Source of the DNA: CAZEVY01 sp964515555
Lineage (GTDB): Bacteria > Acidobacteriota > Terriglobia > Bryobacterales > Bryobacteraceae
DNA length: 35,818 nucleotides
NCBI GenBank assembly: GCA_964515555.1
Contig: CAZEVY010000050.1
Span: forward strand, 1-35,818
Reading direction: 5' to 3'
The position numbers were made by a program, and so were the translations under genes. Below, one piece after another: positions 33,463 through 35,818 of the stretch (position 1 is the stretch's first letter; every line of letters starts with the position of its first letter). The notes beneath the pieces were generated by a model. The model saw nothing but the letters and a program-made list of their open reading frames with translations, ran no database searches and was not told the origin of the DNA.

Positions 33463-35818
33463 AGCATGGCCTCGACCGAGGTGTAGACCGCCTCCAGCGC
33501 GCCGGGCAGCGCCGCGGCGTCCTTACCTCCGGCCTCGGCCATGTCGGGCCGCCCGCCGCCCTTGCCGCCGACCGATTGCGCCAGCGCGCCGGCGAGCTTG
33601 CCGGCGTGCACTTTCGCGGTGAGGTCCCTGGTGACGGCCGAGACGATGGAGACGGTGGAATCCTCGGCGCTGGCGAGCACGACAACGCCGGTCTTCCACT
33701 TGTTGCGCAGCGAGTCGGCGACGGCGCGCATCTGAGCGCGGTCGAGTCCGTCGACGCGGGCGGCGAGCACGCGCACGCCCTTGAGCGTCCGCGACTGGCT
33801 TTCGAGCGCCCCGATGCCGGCCTGCGCGGCCTTGTCCTTCCACTGTTCGAGCTGTTTCTCCAGGGTCTTCTGGTGCAAGAGGAGCTTCTCGACATGGTCG
33901 AGCAGCTCGGGCTCGGACGTCTGGAAGATTCCGCAGAGCCGCGCGAGCGATTCGCGCGCGTGCTGGAAACGGTCGAGCGCGCCGTAGCCGGTCAGGGCCT
34001 CGATGCGCCGCGTGCCCGCCGAAATCGAGCTTTCGTGGACGATCTTGCAAATGCCGATTTCACCGGTGGTGGCGACGTGCGTGCCGCCGCAGAGCTCCTT
34101 GCTGAACGCAGTAATCGACACGACACGCACCTGGTCGCCGTACTTTTCGCCAAAGAGCGCCATGGCGCCGCTGGCGAGCGCGGTCTCCAGGTCCATCACG
34201 GTGGTTTCGACCGGGGCATTCCCGAAGATGTGTTCGTTCATGAGCCGCTCGATCTCGGCCATCTCCTCGGCGGTGATCTGCGCGTAATGCGAGATATCGA
34301 AGCGCAGGCGCGAGGCCTCGACGACGCTGCCGGCCTGCTTGACGTGTTTGCCGAGCACGGTGCGCAGCGCGGCGTGCAGCAGGTGCGTCGCCGTGTGGTT
34401 GCGCATCGTGGCGTCGCGGCGCCCGGCGTCGACGACGGCCCGCACCTGATCGCCGCGCTTGATGGCGGCGGCCGGACGCACGGTATGCACCGCGAGTCCG
34501 GGAATGGCGTAGCGCGTATCGACGACGTCGCCGAGCTTTGCGCCGCCGGCGAGCGAATAGAGCGCGCCGCGGTCGCCGACCTGTCCGCCGGCCTCGGCGT
34601 AGAACGGCGTCTCGTTGAGGACGACCTCGACGGTTTCGCCCTTGTCGAGCGCCGCGAGCACGGTGGCTCGGGCTTCGGTCAGGCTGTAGCCGAGGAACTT
34701 CGAGCGGCCGGAGGATTCGAGAATGCGCTGGTAGGCGGGATCGACTTCGGTCTGGCCGGCGCCCTTCCAACTCGCCCGCGCGCGGGTGCGCTGGCCCTCC
34801 ATGGCTTTCTCGAATTCCGCGATGTCGATGGATAGACCGATTTCGCGCGCCATCTCCTCCTGCTCGTCGAGGGCGAGGCCGTAAGTGTCGTAGAGCTTGA
34901 ATGCAGCGGCGCCGGGGAGCACGCCGCCGGAGGCCGACCGCGCCTCGTCCTGGAAGACCTTCTCGGCGAGCAGGAAGGTGGTCGCGTAGCGGCGCTCCTC
35001 TTCCTCGACGATGCGCGCGACGCGCGGCGCGCTTTCGAGAAGCTCCGGATAGGCGGGCGACATCAGCTCGGCGATGAACGCGGTGAGCTTGTGGAGGAAC
35101 GGCTCCTCGACGCCGGCGCGGCGCGCGTGGCGCAGCGCGCGGCGCATGATCTTGCGGAGCACGTAGCCGCGGCCCTCGTTCGACGGCACGACACCGTCGT
35201 GGATCAGGAAGGCGGCGGCGCGTCCGTGGTCGGCGGCGATGCGCAGCGCGGCCGACCCCTTCTCATCGCCGCCGGGAGCCGCTCCGAAGAGACGCGCGGC
35301 CTCTCCCACGATGGGCGCGATGAGGTCGGTCTCGTAGTTGGAGAGCTTGCCCTGCATGACGGCGGCGATGCGCTCCAGTCCCATGCCGGTGTCGATGGAG
35401 GGACGCGGCAGCGGCGTGAGGACGCCGGCGGAGGAGCGGTCGAACTGCATGAAGACCAGGTTCCAGATCTCGACGTAGCGCCCGCCGCCGTCGTCGGGGA
35501 AGACGGCGTTCTCGCGGCCGGGCTCGGCGCCTTCGGGCCCGAGGTCATAGTGAATCTCCGAGCACGGGCCGCAGGGACCGGTCTCGCCCATCTGCCAGAA
35601 GTTGTCCTTTTCGTCGAGGCGGAAGATGCGCGACTTCGGCACGCCGGCGACCTTCTGCCAGAGGTTCTCGGCGTCGTCGTCCTCGCGGAAGACGGTGACG
35701 TAGAGGCGGTCCTTCTCGAGGCCGTAGACGCGCGTGACCAGATCCCAGGCGAAATCGATGGCCTCGGTCTTGAAATAGTCGCCGAAGGAGAAGTTCCCCA
35801 GCATCTCGACGAAGGTGT
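33459..35818 (-). CDS. alaS: Alanyl-tRNA synthetase, N-terminus outside the window
   Basis: This class II synthetase charges tRNA-Ala. About 785 codons are visible, and roughly the first 90 lie beyond the right edge; the codons at 35805-35816 continue the frame as TFVE before MLGNFSFGDYFK. Catalytic-domain motifs include GPCGPCSEIHYD, YVEIWNLVFMQFDR and DTGMGLERIAAVMQG. The editing domain has the zinc motif HTATHLLH and CGGTHV. The C-terminal DHHA1 domain ends with the glycine loop GGKGGGRPDMAEAGGKD. All parts expected of a full-length enzyme (about 875 aa) are present. It is followed directly by ypdA through a GTGA overlap. Confidence 0.96.
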   Translation of the reverse strand, partial: TFVEMLGNFSFGDYFKTEAIDFAWDLVTRVYGLEKDRLYVTVFREDDDAENLWQKVAGVPKSRIFRLDEKDNFWQMGETGPCGPCSEIHYDLGPEGAEPGRENAVFPDDGGGRYVEIWNLVFMQFDRSSAGVLTPLPRPSIDTGMGLERIAAVMQGKLSNYETDLIAPIVGEAARLFGAAPGGDEKGSAALRIAADHGRAAAFLIHDGVVPSNEGRGYVLRKIMRRALRHARRAGVEEPFLHKLTAFIAELMSPAYPELLESAPRVARIVEEEERRYATTFLLAEKVFQDEARSASGGVLPGAAAFKLYDTYGLALDEQEEMAREIGLSIDIAEFEKAMEGQRTRARASWKGAGQTEVDPAYQRILESSGRSKFLGYSLTEARATVLAALDKGETVEVVLNETPFYAEAGGQVGDRGALYSLAGGAKLGDVVDTRYAIPGLAVHTVRPAAAIKRGDQVRAVVDAGRRDATMRNHTATHLLHAALRTVLGKHVKQAGSVVEASRLRFDISHYAQITAEEMAEIERLMNEHIFGNAPVETTVMDLETALASGAMALFGEKYGDQVRVVSITAFSKELCGGTHVATTGEIGICKIVHESSISAGTRRIEALTGYGALDRFQHARESLARLCGIFQTSEPELLDHVEKLLLHQKTLEKQLEQWKDKAAQAGIGALESQSRTLKGVRVLAARVDGLDRAQMRAVADSLRNKWKTGVVVLASAEDSTVSIVSAVTRDLTAKVHAGKLAGALAQSVGGKGGGRPDMAEAGGKDAAALPGALEAVYTSVEAML

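Overview
The window is high-GC DNA, mostly roughly 65-70% G+C by eye. It probably comes from an Acidobacteriota chromosome, most likely the Bryobacterales/Solibacter group. The evidence for that is a large SBBP-repeat protein with a TIGR03437-type domain, a very long Oar-like TonB-dependent receptor with an N-terminal carboxypeptidase-regulatory-like domain, DUF4159, a DUF1080/LamG-like protein, a twin-Arg-type sulfatase and several cytochrome c/copper-monooxygenase fusions. Both ends cut genes: sdhA lacks its 5' part and alaS lacks its 5' part. No rRNA, tRNA, CRISPR array or insertion sequence was seen, and no gene-free stretch exceeds 300 bases.

Layout. 1-1972: end of sdhA and all of sdhB. 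2052-4957: an FHA-GAF-AAA+-Fis sigma-54 activator, followed by a small exported kinase-fold protein. The gap between them carries a triple GGATAG half-site array and a GG-N10-GC (-24/-12) promoter. A strong terminator follows at 4981-5026. 5206-6635: overlapping PAP2 phosphatase and proline dehydrogenase genes. 6643-7026: a lower-GC GxxExxY gene whose start lies inside a dispersed 10-bp-unit repeat. 7081-9527: exported cyclase-family hydrolase, then rtcB. A perfect 16-bp parS-like palindrome overlaps the rtcB start. 9609-13861 (minus): the SBBP/TIGR03437 surface protein and a GAF protein. 14010-18075: a compact four-gene run of two cytochrome c-PHM-like copper monooxygenases, a related cytochrome lacking the copper ligands, and an exported DppA-like D-aminopeptidase. 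18072-19873 (minus): glycosyltransferase and TrmO-like protein. 19986-25726: Oar-like TonB receptor convergent with a GH51 arabinofuranosidase/LamG-like pair. 25789-27398: a lower-GC two-gene module of an AAA ATPase and a 151-aa protein. 27416-31623: sulfatase, DUF4159 protein and M3 peptidase. 31704-32352: a vapBC-like toxin-antitoxin pair with a frameshifted toxin. 32482-35818 (minus): alaS-ypdA operon.

How the genes work together. Coding is dense, with ATGA/GTGA overlaps marking at least eight translationally coupled pairs. At least ten genes have a TAnnnT -10 hexamer ending only 5-9 nt before the start codon, which suggests leaderless mRNAs are common here. The most interesting local systems are: the sigma-54 activator plus exported kinase-like gene with a readable promoter; the tandem heme c/copper monooxygenase cluster with a ligand-less third member; and the AAA ATPase/151-aa gene pair, which could be a defence-type module. 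Smaller points are the parS-like site in rtcB, an apparent TrmO-FmdE-like fusion, a YpdA lacking the redox cysteine, and two families of dispersed repeats. All functional calls come from reading motifs in the sequence; no database search was run.
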